Source of the DNA: Phaeobacter inhibens DSM 16374
Lineage (GTDB): Bacteria; Pseudomonadota; Alphaproteobacteria; Rhodobacterales; Rhodobacteraceae
Direction of reading: 5' to 3'
DNA length: 64,000 nt
Assembly: GCF_000473105.1 (NCBI RefSeq)
Contig: NZ_KI421498.1
Location: 2,957,009-3,021,008, forward strand
In this document: positions 10,001 through 17,882 of the stretch, one piece after another
How positions within the stretch are numbered: position 1 is the stretch's first letter
Layout: every line of letters begins with the position of its first letter
Notes under the pieces: model-generated
The model's input: only the letters and a program-made list of their open reading frames with translations
Databases searched by the model: none
Told to the model about the DNA's origin: nothing
Position numbers and translations under genes: made by a program

Positions 10001-10397
10001 TCTGTAATATCAGCCGGCACCCAACGATGAGCTTTGGGAAGACGGGTGTCGTGGGTTTGGGAAGAGCGGATGTATGCCCGATCTCTTGCCGGGACGACGA
10101 GTCGACTTGGTGCTGTGATCGGATCTTCAGTGCATCCTGAGGATCGCGCTTCAGTTCTTTTAACGCACTCCAGGCACGAACAACCCCCGCAAGTGAGTTG
10201 TGGTCTGTGATCGCAAGTGCCGAGAGGCCCAACTCTGCCGCCCGTACAATAAGTTCTTCGGGGTGAGAGGCTCCGGTTAAAAAGGTAAAATTCGTGGTGA
10301 CACAAAGCTCCGCATAATCCGGCGCATTAATGCGTTGGGCCAGCATATCGCGCTGGAATGCTTCGACAGGACGGTGAATTCTATTCACTTCAATCAT
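7014..10397 (-). CDS. dnaE2: Error-prone DNA polymerase DnaE2
   Basis: A C-family polymerase of 1127 residues. The N-terminal PHP domain begins YAELCVTTNFTFLTGASHPEEL; the polymerase core has RGSAANSILCYLLGIT and the catalytic aspartates in PDIDVDFEHERREEV; an OB-fold lies near the end, and the C-terminus is KRLFPSRDFH as in known DnaE2 proteins. It carries out translesion synthesis with ImuA and ImuB during the SOS response. A longer reading frame exists upstream, but the ATG at 10397 overlaps the imuB stop by ATGA and starts exactly where family members start. It is the last gene of the imuA-imuB-dnaE2 operon. Confidence 0.96.
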   Translation of the reverse strand: MIEVNRIHRPVEAFQRDMLAQRINAPDYAELCVTTNFTFLTGASHPEELIVRAAELGLSALAITDHNSLAGVVRAWSALKELKRDPQDALKIRSQHQVDSSSRQEIGHTSALPKPTTPVFPKLIVGCRLILQNCAVDWIALPCDRSAYKRLARLLTLGKRRAEKGQCVLYAEDMIGACKGMILIALPKETLSNVVSDIQKIGRQFPNHVFLGAAPRYDGSDQAYLVACAKLAQTTCAPMVAVGDVLMHRANRRQLADVLTCMRENINIDDIGTRALPNAERRLKSGADMLRIFRDHPGALRRTAEIANRCNFDLSELSYEYPHEETEGETPQDRLERLAREGLKRRYPDGPPDRAIKLMEKELSAVKDLEFPAYFLTVHDIVQFARSKGILCQGRGSAANSILCYLLGITDVSPDMIAMVFERFVSKHRGEPPDIDVDFEHERREEVIQWIYQKYGRHRAGLCATVIHFRTRAAIREVGKVMGLSQDVTAGLSGQIWGMSNGSVDLERIRELGLNLEDRRLMQTIRLIGEIIGFPRHLSQHVGGFVITSGRLDELAPIENAAMENRTVICWDKDDIDALRILKVDILALGMLTCIRKAFALMQQHENITHSIATIPQKDEATYDMLCAADAVGVFQVESRAQMNFLPRMRPREFYDLVIEVAIVRPGPIQGDMVRPYIRRRNGLEKPDPFGPQLEQVTRRTKGVPLFQEQALQIAVVGAGFSAEEADHLRRSLASFRRMGTISKYRDKFIAGMLKNKYSREIAERCFGQIEGFADYGFPESHAAAFAMLAYVSAWLKCHHPAIFACALLNSQPMGFYAPAQIVRDVRDHGIEVRPICVNQSQWDNSLERRPDGTLALRLGFRQIKGFKEDDAGWIIAARGNGYIDPEHLWLRAGLAPAALERLAEADAFSSMGISRRDALWQVKSITTPAPLPLFNDQLDGEAINEPNVMLPRMHLGEEVVEDYVSMRLSLRAHPMELLRPTLPGLTCNDQLIKAPLQRVSVGGLVITRQRPGTASGVIFLTLEDETGVCNVVVWKKIYERFRRIVMGGRLLCVTGYLQREGTIVHVIAQHIEDESARLSELGHPLDGAIQSEGPRADDTPKRTRYPARAMHPRDQAKRLFPSRDFH

Positions 10398-11884
10398 GCG
10401 AATTCTCCCTGAACGAACCAGCCAGGGTTCTGAGGTGTATAAAATAGCCAGAGACGTCTCCCCTGCGTCGTCTCCACTCGCCAATAATCGCGCATGCCGG
10501 ATCGCCAGTTGTCGTCTTCCAGCCACCATTCCGGAGTGATGCGTTCAGGGCCGATCGTGTGGCCTGTGGTCAATGAAACCCGGCGCCAACGGAAATGGTT
10601 TGGGGGGTAGGGGCCACTGCCCGGAATCGGTTCAGGTGGAAACAGGCAGAGCGGGCGTGGGGTCTTACAAGTCCAACCACTGGCTGTCGCTGAATAGGCC
10701 GCAGGTGCAACGATGAAGCTACGCTCCGGAATATGGCTGTCAGCGGGTAGAAAGCGCTGAATGTTTTCAAGTCCGATCCGTGTTCCGATCCGCGTGATCA
10801 GATCCTCTAACCGGTCGTCGCCGTCAGTTGCGACATGAGACATTTGTTGTGTCGGCAACGCTTCCGTCTGGGTTGCTTCGAGGCGGAGTTGCTCAATGCC
10901 AAAGCCCGCATCAATTTCAGCTAACTCCTTTTCGAACAGGGGGAGAATCCTCTGGGGATCACGCAAGGCGCGGGCCAGACGTAATTCCACCTCTTGCTGA
11001 TCCAGATCTACGCGCCGCAGTGTAATGACAAAGACGCGCGCACCCATTTCATGGGTTTTCAATTTGGCACAGAGCTGTGTCAGCAACCTTTCCGTACCAG
11101 CCATGACATCACTGATCAGGCCGATTGGCTCTGGTAATGTCATACGGACCCCGTAGTGAGGCGGAGCTGTCAATGGAGTGATTTCTTCAGCTTGGTGACC
11201 CAAAGCCTGATCAAGCCTCATCAACACATTGGCTCCAAAACGGCGGGCTAGTGGGGCACGAGGCGTTGTCGCGAGATCTCCAATCTTACGCAGGCCCAAT
11301 CTGATGAGTGCGGTCGTTGTTTTTTCATCAAGACGAAGGGCTGCAACAGGCAGGTGCTGAAGAGCGGGTAACATGTCTCCGGTCGCAGCCTGTCCCTCGC
11401 CGTAATGCGCCAGGGCCCAAGCCGCCCCGCGCGTATCAGCCAGGCCAATTTGCGCCGATAGGCCGACCCGCATCAAACCGTTGCGTATAGCATTCAACAT
11501 ACCGGTCTCCCCTCCGAAAAGGTGGGAAGAACCACTGATATCAAGCACCAAACCATCCCGACCCTCTAGGCCCACCCACGGGCAATAGCGGGTGGCCCAG
11601 CGGCGCAGGATCAGCAAAAACTGTTGGTCCCGGTAAATGTCCGCTGCCGCTGTTTGAAGGTCCGGACAAAAGGCACGTGCGTCTGAGTGTGCCATGCCCT
11701 GATGCAAACCTTGTCGCGTGGCTTCTGCATTGAGGCAATAGAGGCGATTTGTATTGCTGTGTTTGATCGTAAGCGCAAAAGGACCGGACAGTGGGTACTG
11801 CCGAAGAAACCGGTCACTCGCGAACCGGTGAAACCATATCGATACGACGCGACGCGCGATTCCATCGAACATGCCAAGATCCAT
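10394..11884 (-). CDS. imuB: ImuB, Y-family polymerase-like translesion protein
   Basis: A 496-residue relative of Y-family polymerases. The N-terminus reads RRVVSIWFHRFASDRFLR where active polymerases have the DxDxFFA metal site, so it lacks the catalytic acids, as known for ImuB, which acts as a clamp-binding hub for DnaE2. DGLVLDISGSSHLFGGE and the fingers/little-finger regions follow, and the C-terminal segment ends WFVQGEFA. The start at 11884 is preceded by AGGAAC; it overlaps the 3' end of imuA by about 70 bp. The stop overlaps the dnaE2 start by 4 bp, implying translational coupling. Confidence 0.92.
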   Translation of the reverse strand: MDLGMFDGIARRVVSIWFHRFASDRFLRQYPLSGPFALTIKHSNTNRLYCLNAEATRQGLHQGMAHSDARAFCPDLQTAAADIYRDQQFLLILRRWATRYCPWVGLEGRDGLVLDISGSSHLFGGETGMLNAIRNGLMRVGLSAQIGLADTRGAAWALAHYGEGQAATGDMLPALQHLPVAALRLDEKTTTALIRLGLRKIGDLATTPRAPLARRFGANVLMRLDQALGHQAEEITPLTAPPHYGVRMTLPEPIGLISDVMAGTERLLTQLCAKLKTHEMGARVFVITLRRVDLDQQEVELRLARALRDPQRILPLFEKELAEIDAGFGIEQLRLEATQTEALPTQQMSHVATDGDDRLEDLITRIGTRIGLENIQRFLPADSHIPERSFIVAPAAYSATASGWTCKTPRPLCLFPPEPIPGSGPYPPNHFRWRRVSLTTGHTIGPERITPEWWLEDDNWRSGMRDYWRVETTQGRRLWLFYTPQNPGWFVQGEFA

Positions 11885-12368
11885 TTGTTCCTGATTTGTT
11901 CTTAATAAGTCTCCAGTGAAAATGAGTCGAGTCTTGTGCCTGAAATATCGGATCGCAGCGCCAGCGTGTTTCGGCAGCATTGCTTCCCATGCCTTCGGGA
12001 ATAAGGCAAAGCCCAGTGGTGTTTCCGGCCTTCGCCGCAAGCTGGAGCCGCCGCCCGGCCGTCAGGCTGAGTGGTTTGCTGATGTCGATCACGACCAGAG
12101 CGACAGCACGTTCCTGCAGTGCGTCTTCTGCGCTGGCGAGTCCGTCGGTCTGATGCTTTACGTTTACGACCAACAGCTGAGAGGGGTCCGTAAACTCCCC
12201 CAAACCCAGCGGATTAATATGTTCCAGGCGATGGCGCTCACGTATCCACAATGACGGACCGTGAACCTGTGTCATCAAAACAGCAAGAAATCCAAAGCTG
12301 CCCGGACCGCACACCTCATGAACGCGACCGCGCTTAAGAGGGAAATAGGGGAGATCCAAAGAGGTCAT
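11814..12368 (-). CDS. imuA: ImuA, SOS mutagenesis cassette protein
   Basis: A 184-residue RecA/SulA-like protein of the short alphaproteobacterial ImuA type, with VHEVCGPGSFGFLAVLM at the N-terminus where the ATP-binding loop would be, and the motif ALVVIDISKPLSLTAGRRLQLAAKA in the middle. ImuA is thought to join ImuB and DnaE2 in the mutasome and to interact with RecA. It is the first gene of the cassette. I looked for a GAAC-N7-GAAC LexA site in the 160 bp upstream (12369-12528) and did not see a clear one. Confidence 0.82.
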   Translation of the reverse strand: MTSLDLPYFPLKRGRVHEVCGPGSFGFLAVLMTQVHGPSLWIRERHRLEHINPLGLGEFTDPSQLLVVNVKHQTDGLASAEDALQERAVALVVIDISKPLSLTAGRRLQLAAKAGNTTGLCLIPEGMGSNAAETRWRCDPIFQAQDSTHFHWRLIKNKSGTNGSWHVRWNRASRRIDMVSPVRE

Positions 12369-12528
12369 AATCTATGTATATCGCGTTACGTGGCCATGCA
12401 AAAGTCAGGGCCCCCATAGGAGCTCACGCCCGAACCAATATGCAGGACAAAGACCAAAACCGTTTTACGGAGTCTCGGTCATTCAAGGAGGAATAGCTTT
12501 TTCTTCCAGAATGGGGTCAAACCCCTAA

Positions 12529-14079
12529 TTAGAGACTGTCCAGCACCTTCTCCGCGCTTATGAGATACTCCTGTTGTTTGTCCGCGGACATTCGGTCCCA
12601 GGTTCGATAGGGTTGCATCAGGCGCGGATTCTTTGACAGCTTCTCACGGTTGCGGATCAGGAAATCCCAGTAAAGGGGGTTGAATGGGCAGGCCTTTGGG
12701 CCGGTTTTCTGTTTCACATCGTAGGCACAATTCCTGCAGTAGTTCGACATCTTGTTTATGTAGTTGCCACTGGCGGCATAGGGTTTGGAGCCTAGAAGGC
12801 CACCATCGGCAAATTGGCTCATACCGATGACATTTGGGGCTTCGACCCATTCATAGGCATCGGCATAGACGGCCAGATACCATTCATGAACTTGATGCGG
12901 GTTGATCCCTGCCAACATTGCGAAATTTCCGGTGACCATTAGACGCTGAATATGATGGGCATAGGCTTCGTCCCGGGTCTGAGTGATGGCGGCGGCCATG
13001 CAGGCCATGCCGGTCTCTCCGCTCCAATAAAAGTCCGGCAGATCCCGCCTTGCGCCGAGGGCATTTTCGCGGGTGTATCCAGGCATCTTTAGCCAGTAGA
13101 TTCCGCGCATGTACTCGCGCCAGCCGATAATCTGTCGAATGAAGCCTTCAACCGCGTTGAGTGGTGCATGGCCCTCATAATAGGCGCGTTCGGCGCTGCG
13201 GCAGACCTCAAGCGGATTGAGCAGGCCGATATTGATGTATTGAGATAATAGGGAGTGATAGAGAAACGGCTCTCCGTCCAGCATCGCATCCTGATAATCA
13301 CCAAACAGCGGTAGCGCCACGTCGATAAAATGATCAAGTGCCTTGAGAGCTGCTGCCCGGGTGACCGCGAACCAAAACGGAGTCAGTCGCCCGAAATTTC
13401 TGGGAAACCTCTGCTCCACCAATTCCAATACGTCTTGCGTGATACGATCCGGATCGCAGCGCATTGGCTTGGGCATGAACATGTCGTTCTGCGCCGGTTT
13501 GCGGTTCTCTGTGTCATAGTTCCACTTACCGCCCTCAGGGGAATCACCTTGCATCAACAGGCCGGTTTTGCGCCGCATGTCGCGATAGAAATATTCCATG
13601 CGCAGCTGCTTGCGCCCCTCCGCCCAACTGCGAAACATGTCGTGGCTGGCCAGAAATCGGCTATCATCCAACATGGTCAGCCTGGCCGGTCCAGACCATC
13701 TGTTCAGTGCCTCTTTGAGGCGATATTCTCCGGGTTCGGTCACAAGCACTTCGGTCACGGTGAACTGCTCCAAAGCCCGGTCCAATTCTCCTGTAAGGCT
13801 GCCGGAATTGTCTGGATCATCCAGATGGACGTACTTCAGATCCCAGCCCGCAGCGGTAAGCTCATCCGCAAAGTGCCGCATGGCAGACAAAACAAAAGCG
13901 AGCTTTTTCTTGTGATGAGGGACATAGCTTGCCTCCTCTGCGACCTCGGCCATCAACAGACGGTCTTTTTGAGGATCACCGACCTGGAGTGAAGGGAGAT
14001 CATGTGACAGCTGATCACCCAAGATCAGAATGATCCGGCCTGGTTCACGGCTGTCTTGAGGTGTCGTTTGGTTGCTCAT
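12529..14079 (-). CDS. phrB: FeS-type (6-4) photolyase / bacterial cryptochrome (PhrB/CryB class)
   Basis: A 516-residue deoxyribodipyrimidine photolyase-related protein (DUF523/FeS-BCP class). It repairs UV (6-4) photoproducts with FAD and carries a [4Fe-4S] cluster and a lumazine antenna in characterised members. The N-terminal antenna domain has RIILILGDQLSHDLPSL; four cysteines expected to hold the cluster are visible at C360, C448, C451 and C464 (GMACM, YCRNC, ACPFN). The longer frame to 14169 is discarded: the ATG at 14079 (MSNQTTP) has GGAG upstream. It lies directly before the imu cassette, which adds up to a UV-damage region. Confidence 0.92.
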   Translation of the reverse strand: MSNQTTPQDSREPGRIILILGDQLSHDLPSLQVGDPQKDRLLMAEVAEEASYVPHHKKKLAFVLSAMRHFADELTAAGWDLKYVHLDDPDNSGSLTGELDRALEQFTVTEVLVTEPGEYRLKEALNRWSGPARLTMLDDSRFLASHDMFRSWAEGRKQLRMEYFYRDMRRKTGLLMQGDSPEGGKWNYDTENRKPAQNDMFMPKPMRCDPDRITQDVLELVEQRFPRNFGRLTPFWFAVTRAAALKALDHFIDVALPLFGDYQDAMLDGEPFLYHSLLSQYINIGLLNPLEVCRSAERAYYEGHAPLNAVEGFIRQIIGWREYMRGIYWLKMPGYTRENALGARRDLPDFYWSGETGMACMAAAITQTRDEAYAHHIQRLMVTGNFAMLAGINPHQVHEWYLAVYADAYEWVEAPNVIGMSQFADGGLLGSKPYAASGNYINKMSNYCRNCAYDVKQKTGPKACPFNPLYWDFLIRNREKLSKNPRLMQPYRTWDRMSADKQQEYLISAEKVLDSL

Positions 14080-14226
14080 GTCCGGTACTCCGCTGATCTG
14101 CCAGCAGATAGCGTAGCCGGAGGTGCTGACAACGCCTGAGGGGCTGAGACACGGTGATGTAAGGCTCATACCCTGTGTTAGAGTCTAATATTCTGAAACT
14201 GCGAAACCTCGCGGTATTCCTCCGCC

Positions 14227-15582
14227 TCAAGAGGCTTGGCTATAGCGCACGCCCTCCGGTTTGTGAGCGTCAAACGCACTTGCAATAATCCGGGTCAGGG
14301 CGCGGCCTTCGGCTTCGATGACTAGGGCCTCATCCGTCAACGTGACCAGATCGCCATAGGTCGTCATAACAGCCTTCAGATCTGCGGTCAGCTGTTGGGT
14401 CTGTGACCCGAACCGGTGCTGCAGTTCTGTACGGTCCAGACGGAAATCGCACATCAGCATCTCAATGGCACGGGCGCGCATCTTGTCGATCAGAGTGAGC
14501 TGATGACCGCGTGTCCCGGCCAGATCACCCGCTTCGATTCTTTGAATGTATGCGGCCGTAGCCGCTGCGTTTTGCACATAGCCCCCGTCGAAGCGCGAGA
14601 TTGAGGAGGCACCAACACCGATCAGCGTCGGGCAGTGGTCATCTGTGTAACCTTGAAAGTTTCGCCGCAGATGCCCGCTATTGCGGGCCAAGTTCAATCC
14701 ATCCTGCGGGCGCGCAAAATGGTCGATGCCGATATTCGCAAATCCGGCAGATTGGAATTTTTGGGCGGCCAGCTCTGCCAGATAATACCGGGTCTCGTCA
14801 CCAGGCAGGGTGGTATCATCAATCAGCTTCTGCCGTTTGGCCACCCACGGGACATGGGCGTATCCAAAAAGAGCGACCCGATCCGGCGCCAATGTCAGCA
14901 CCTTGTCCACAGTCTCGGCAATACGCGCGGCATCCTGATGCGGCAGGCCGTAGACAAGATCGGTATTCAGTGAGTGAATGCCTGCCGCACGCAGATCTGC
15001 AACGCAGGCAGCAGTCACGTCAAAAGGTTGGATCCGGCCGATGGCGGTCTGCACCTCCGGATCAAAATCCTGAATGCCGATGCTTGCCCGGTTCATACCT
15101 TCTTTTGCAAGGGCGGCGATCTTTTCACGATCCACCATTGTGGGATCAATCTCGACCGAGAATTCCCAATCGGTAGTCGGGGGGACCGCAGATTTTATCG
15201 ATTGGGCCAGCCGGTGGATGAGGGCCGGGGGCAGGATTGTTGGTGTGCCACCCCCCCAGTGCAGACGGCCCATTCGCAGCCCTTCGGGAAGAATTTCTGC
15301 GAGCAGGGAGAGCTCTTTTTCAACAGTGCCAATATAGCTTTCGACGGGGCTAAGGGTTTGTGTGCCTTGGGTTCGGCAGGCACAAAACCAGCACAACCGC
15401 TCACAAAATGGGATGTGGATATAGACCGAGACAGGCGCTGCAGGGTCCAGTGTCGTCAATTGGGCCTTTTGAAAGGCAGCACCCACCGCCGTGCTAAACA
15501 CTGGTGCGGTGGGATAAGACGTGTAGCGGGGCACGCGGCTGTCAAAAAGTCCCAGCGCGCGAAGGCGGTCAATCTGTTTCAT
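14227..15582 (-). CDS. hemN: Oxygen-independent coproporphyrinogen III oxidase HemN
   Basis: A 451-residue radical SAM enzyme that decarboxylates coproporphyrinogen III to protoporphyrinogen IX for haem under low oxygen. The cluster motif CERLCWFC places cysteines at 60, 64 and 67 (CX3CX2C), followed by GGGTPT and the N-terminal RYTSYPTAP signature of true HemN, which separates it from HemW. The C-terminal HemN domain is present. A TTG-N8-CAA FnrL-like site lies 36 bp upstream, so oxygen control is likely. Confidence 0.95.
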   Translation of the reverse strand: MKQIDRLRALGLFDSRVPRYTSYPTAPVFSTAVGAAFQKAQLTTLDPAAPVSVYIHIPFCERLCWFCACRTQGTQTLSPVESYIGTVEKELSLLAEILPEGLRMGRLHWGGGTPTILPPALIHRLAQSIKSAVPPTTDWEFSVEIDPTMVDREKIAALAKEGMNRASIGIQDFDPEVQTAIGRIQPFDVTAACVADLRAAGIHSLNTDLVYGLPHQDAARIAETVDKVLTLAPDRVALFGYAHVPWVAKRQKLIDDTTLPGDETRYYLAELAAQKFQSAGFANIGIDHFARPQDGLNLARNSGHLRRNFQGYTDDHCPTLIGVGASSISRFDGGYVQNAAATAAYIQRIEAGDLAGTRGHQLTLIDKMRARAIEMLMCDFRLDRTELQHRFGSQTQQLTADLKAVMTTYGDLVTLTDEALVIEAEGRALTRIIASAFDAHKPEGVRYSQAS

Positions 15583-15617
15583 ATCGCCAGATATGACCGA
15601 TTCCGGGCAGTGTGACT

Positions 15618-15631
15618 TTGCGCGAAATCAA
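15618..15631 (-). promoter_or_regulatory. FnrL/FNR-type site upstream of hemN
   Basis: On the minus strand the sequence TTGATTTCGCGCAA fits TTG-N8-CAA, the core of Rhodobacteraceae FnrL sites, with a full left half-site TTGAT and a partial right half. It lies 36 bp upstream of the hemN start, between hemN and the nnrU stop. Anaerobic activation of hemN by FnrL is established in related bacteria; here it is inferred. Confidence 0.55.
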
Positions 15632-15634
15632 ATG

Positions 15635-16330
15635 TCAGAAGGGTAAGGGCGAGACGCCGATCACCTGCTCATGCAGGTGTAGCGCGCCGATCCAGAGCAA
15701 CAGACCTATTGCAGTGCGCAGACAGAGCCCGCGCAGATGTTGTCGCCGCCAGTTCGGATCACCTATTGGCCCGAGGGAAAACAGGGCGGTATGGGCAAAA
15801 TACGCTGCCGCCCCCGGACCTAGGGCAGTTGTTGCTTTAGCATCGAAGAGTAGGACCGCAGCGCTTGCAAGAAACAACGACCCGCCAAAAACAATGGCAT
15901 GAGCCAGATCGCCATTGGCCAAAAGATGTGACAGCGACCAAAGCAGCAGAGCCAACAGGAGCGGGTGGCGGCTAAGCGCGGCTCGGCCAAGGTCACCCTG
16001 TATCGGATCGGCGGTACGCTTTCCTCCCAGTGTGTAGGGGGTATCCACCCCCATGCCCCAGACTGCCAGTACAAAGGCCACGGGCATTGCCAGCATAGGC
16101 GCCCAGCGGGCCCAATCGAGAGGTGGCCAAAGTTCAACATAGGGCGCCTGCGCCGCCGCGACGATCACCCAGCCAAACAATACCAACGACAATAGCCCGT
16201 AGGCCGAGAAATAAATCTTGCGCCCGAGGGATGCGATCATCCGCCCGCGCAGATCGGCGAGCCGCGGCAAAAAGTGACTGACGGTGAAAACCGTCATAGC
16301 GAGGGCGAAGCCCGTCCAACCGGTTGCCAT
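15635..16330 (-). CDS. NnrU-family integral membrane protein
   Basis: A 231-residue membrane protein with about six hydrophobic segments and the NnrU-type motifs SHFLPRLADLR near the N-terminus and LSRHPLLLALLLWSLSHLLANGD in the middle. NnrU is linked to nitric-oxide and nitrite metabolism in denitrifiers, but its biochemistry is not settled. It sits just upstream of hemN on the same strand with about 50 bp between, containing the FnrL-like site, so a shared low-oxygen theme is plausible. Confidence 0.82.
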   Translation of the reverse strand: MATGWTGFALAMTVFTVSHFLPRLADLRGRMIASLGRKIYFSAYGLLSLVLFGWVIVAAAQAPYVELWPPLDWARWAPMLAMPVAFVLAVWGMGVDTPYTLGGKRTADPIQGDLGRAALSRHPLLLALLLWSLSHLLANGDLAHAIVFGGSLFLASAAVLLFDAKATTALGPGAAAYFAHTALFSLGPIGDPNWRRQHLRGLCLRTAIGLLLWIGALHLHEQVIGVSPLPF

Positions 16331-16374
16331 CTATGATCTCCTCGCCCGGCGAAAACGGTGTGACTGCGCGCGGA

Positions 16375-17061
16375 TCATTCTGTCTGCTTCTGTGGCGGAT
16401 CCAAAGTGTGAACTGCGTCAGGATGCGCCATCGCGAAGGCCGGGTTCCCAGCGCAGGTAGTCTCTATCGTCACGAGACGTGGGAGATCATCGAAATTCAC
16501 CCCCCACCGGCGTGCGTTGTAGAGCTGCGGTATAAGGCAAAGATCTGCAAGCCCCGGATGATCGCCAGTGCAATAGGGCGCAACGGGATGTTCCTCCAGC
16601 AGTGTGTTAAAGGCAACAAGCCCCGGACGAATGAAATGTCGCATCCAGTCGGCGGGCATATCGACAGGTTGCGCGGCTGGGGAGGCAGCAGATCCCGTGC
16701 AAAGATCACTGGCATGGCGGGCAACTTTCAGATTGCAGACCGGATGCAGGTCGACGGCGATGGCGTGAGCCAAGGCTTGAGCCGTGGCGCGCTCTGCCGG
16801 GATGCGAGGCAGTAAATCCAGATGCCGGGTCTGGTCCAGATAGTCTAGAATAGCCAGTGACTGCGTCAGCCGTAGTCCGTCGATCTCCAGCACGGGCACC
16901 AGGCCTTGGGGGTTGCGGGCCAGATGATCGGGGCTGATCTGCTCTCCCTTCACCAAATCGACCGTTACGGCCCGATAGGAGATACCCGCCAGGTTCAGCG
17001 CAATGCGGACCCGGTAGCTGGCCGATGATCGCCAATAGTCGTATAATATGACGTCAGACAT
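16375..17061 (-). CDS. maiA: Maleylacetoacetate isomerase (zeta-class GST)
   Basis: A 228-residue zeta-class glutathione transferase with the N-terminal motif YDYWRSSASYRVRIALNL, including the SSCSxRV-like active-site serines, and NPQGLVPVLEIDGLRLTQSLAI for glutathione binding. It isomerises 4-maleylacetoacetate to fumarylacetoacetate in tyrosine/homogentisate breakdown. It is the last gene of the operon that starts at hmgA, so the three ring-degradation enzymes (hmgA, fahA, maiA) are all here. Confidence 0.94.
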   Translation of the reverse strand: MSDVILYDYWRSSASYRVRIALNLAGISYRAVTVDLVKGEQISPDHLARNPQGLVPVLEIDGLRLTQSLAILDYLDQTRHLDLLPRIPAERATAQALAHAIAVDLHPVCNLKVARHASDLCTGSAASPAAQPVDMPADWMRHFIRPGLVAFNTLLEEHPVAPYCTGDHPGLADLCLIPQLYNARRWGVNFDDLPRLVTIETTCAGNPAFAMAHPDAVHTLDPPQKQTE

Positions 17062-17112
17062 TCCGGTTCCCCTACATCGCGATAGTCATAGACAACAGTA
17101 CAGCCCGTAGGC

Positions 17113-17655
17113 CTAAACGTTGTTCAGCTCCTTGGCATGGAGCCAGTCGGCGTGTTTTGGGGCCTTCTTGGTCTTTGACCAGTCCTCCAGCATATCCCAT
17201 TTTACGGCGTTCAGGCGCTGAAGAAGAGCCTCCTCTTCGGGGTCCGGGCAGGCCAGTTCAACCCGGTGACCGTTCGGATCGAAGAAATAGATTGAGTGAA
17301 AGATGGAGTGGTCGGTCACACCCAGAACCTCAACCCCGTTGGCTTCCAGATGCTCTTTGAACTCAATCAGTGTGTTGCGGTCTTTCACCTTGAAGGCGAT
17401 GTGCTGCACCCAGATGGGGGTGTTGCGGTCGCGATCCATTTCCGGTTTGGTCGGCAGCTCAAAGAAGGCCAGCACGTTGCCGTTACCCGCATCCATAAAA
17501 ATATGCATGTAGGGGTCCGGCTCATGGGTAGAGGGGACATGGTCCTCGGCAATCGCCAGGACGAAATCCATGTTCAGCATCTTATTGTACCATTCAACCG
17601 TCTGCTTGGCGTCCTTGCAGCGATAGGCGACATGGTGGATTTGCTCGATTTTCAT
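17113..17655 (-). CDS. VOC-family (glyoxalase/dioxygenase-fold) protein
   Basis: A 180-residue protein with paired beta-alpha-beta-beta-beta modules. The N-terminal metal-ligand region is IEQIHHVAYRCKDAKQTVEWY; a second His region is WVQHIAFKVKDRNTL, and the C-terminal acid is within NGHRVELACPDPE. These are the metal ligands of vicinal-oxygen-chelate enzymes, so an extradiol dioxygenase, isomerase or lyase role is possible. It overlaps the DUF2783 gene by 4 bp inside the homogentisate operon. A role in aromatic catabolism is inferred from context; the substrate is unknown. Confidence 0.8.
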   Translation of the reverse strand: MKIEQIHHVAYRCKDAKQTVEWYNKMLNMDFVLAIAEDHVPSTHEPDPYMHIFMDAGNGNVLAFFELPTKPEMDRDRNTPIWVQHIAFKVKDRNTLIEFKEHLEANGVEVLGVTDHSIFHSIYFFDPNGHRVELACPDPEEEALLQRLNAVKWDMLEDWSKTKKAPKHADWLHAKELNNV

Positions 17656-17882
17656 GTGTCAGTCTCCCCTTGCGGTAGCGCAGCAGCTGCCAGCGCTTGT
17701 GTCAGGATTGCGCGCGTTCCAATATGGTTCGCCAGCACCAGTACCAGACGCGCGTTCAACGCATCGCTTTGGCTCTTGGTCAGCCCCTCATGGGCCGCGA
17801 GCAGATCCGCATAGAAGTCATCGGCCCTTTCGATGTTGGGGGCCAAAATCAGATGTTCAGGATCGGTGCTAAGAGCGTTCAT
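17652..17882 (-). CDS. DUF2783-type small protein
   Basis: A 76-residue helical protein (LILAPNIERADDFYADLLAAH; ALNARLVLVLANHIGT) that resembles the DUF2783 family commonly found beside FAD monooxygenases in aromatic catabolic clusters. It overlaps both neighbours by 4 bp (ATGA at each end), so it is translated in step with the monooxygenase and the VOC protein. It could be a small partner of the flavoenzyme; this is inference. Confidence 0.72.
   Translation of the reverse strand: MNALSTDPEHLILAPNIERADDFYADLLAAHEGLTKSQSDALNARLVLVLANHIGTRAILTQALAAAALPQGETDT

Noticed and set aside
12369-12528. LexA box upstream of imuA
   Set aside because: No GAAC/GTTC pair at 7-bp spacing was found; a single GAAC alone is not evidence.
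14974-15615. Plus-strand frame opposite hemN
   Set aside because: Antisense shadow of HemN; the radical SAM motif is on the minus strand.
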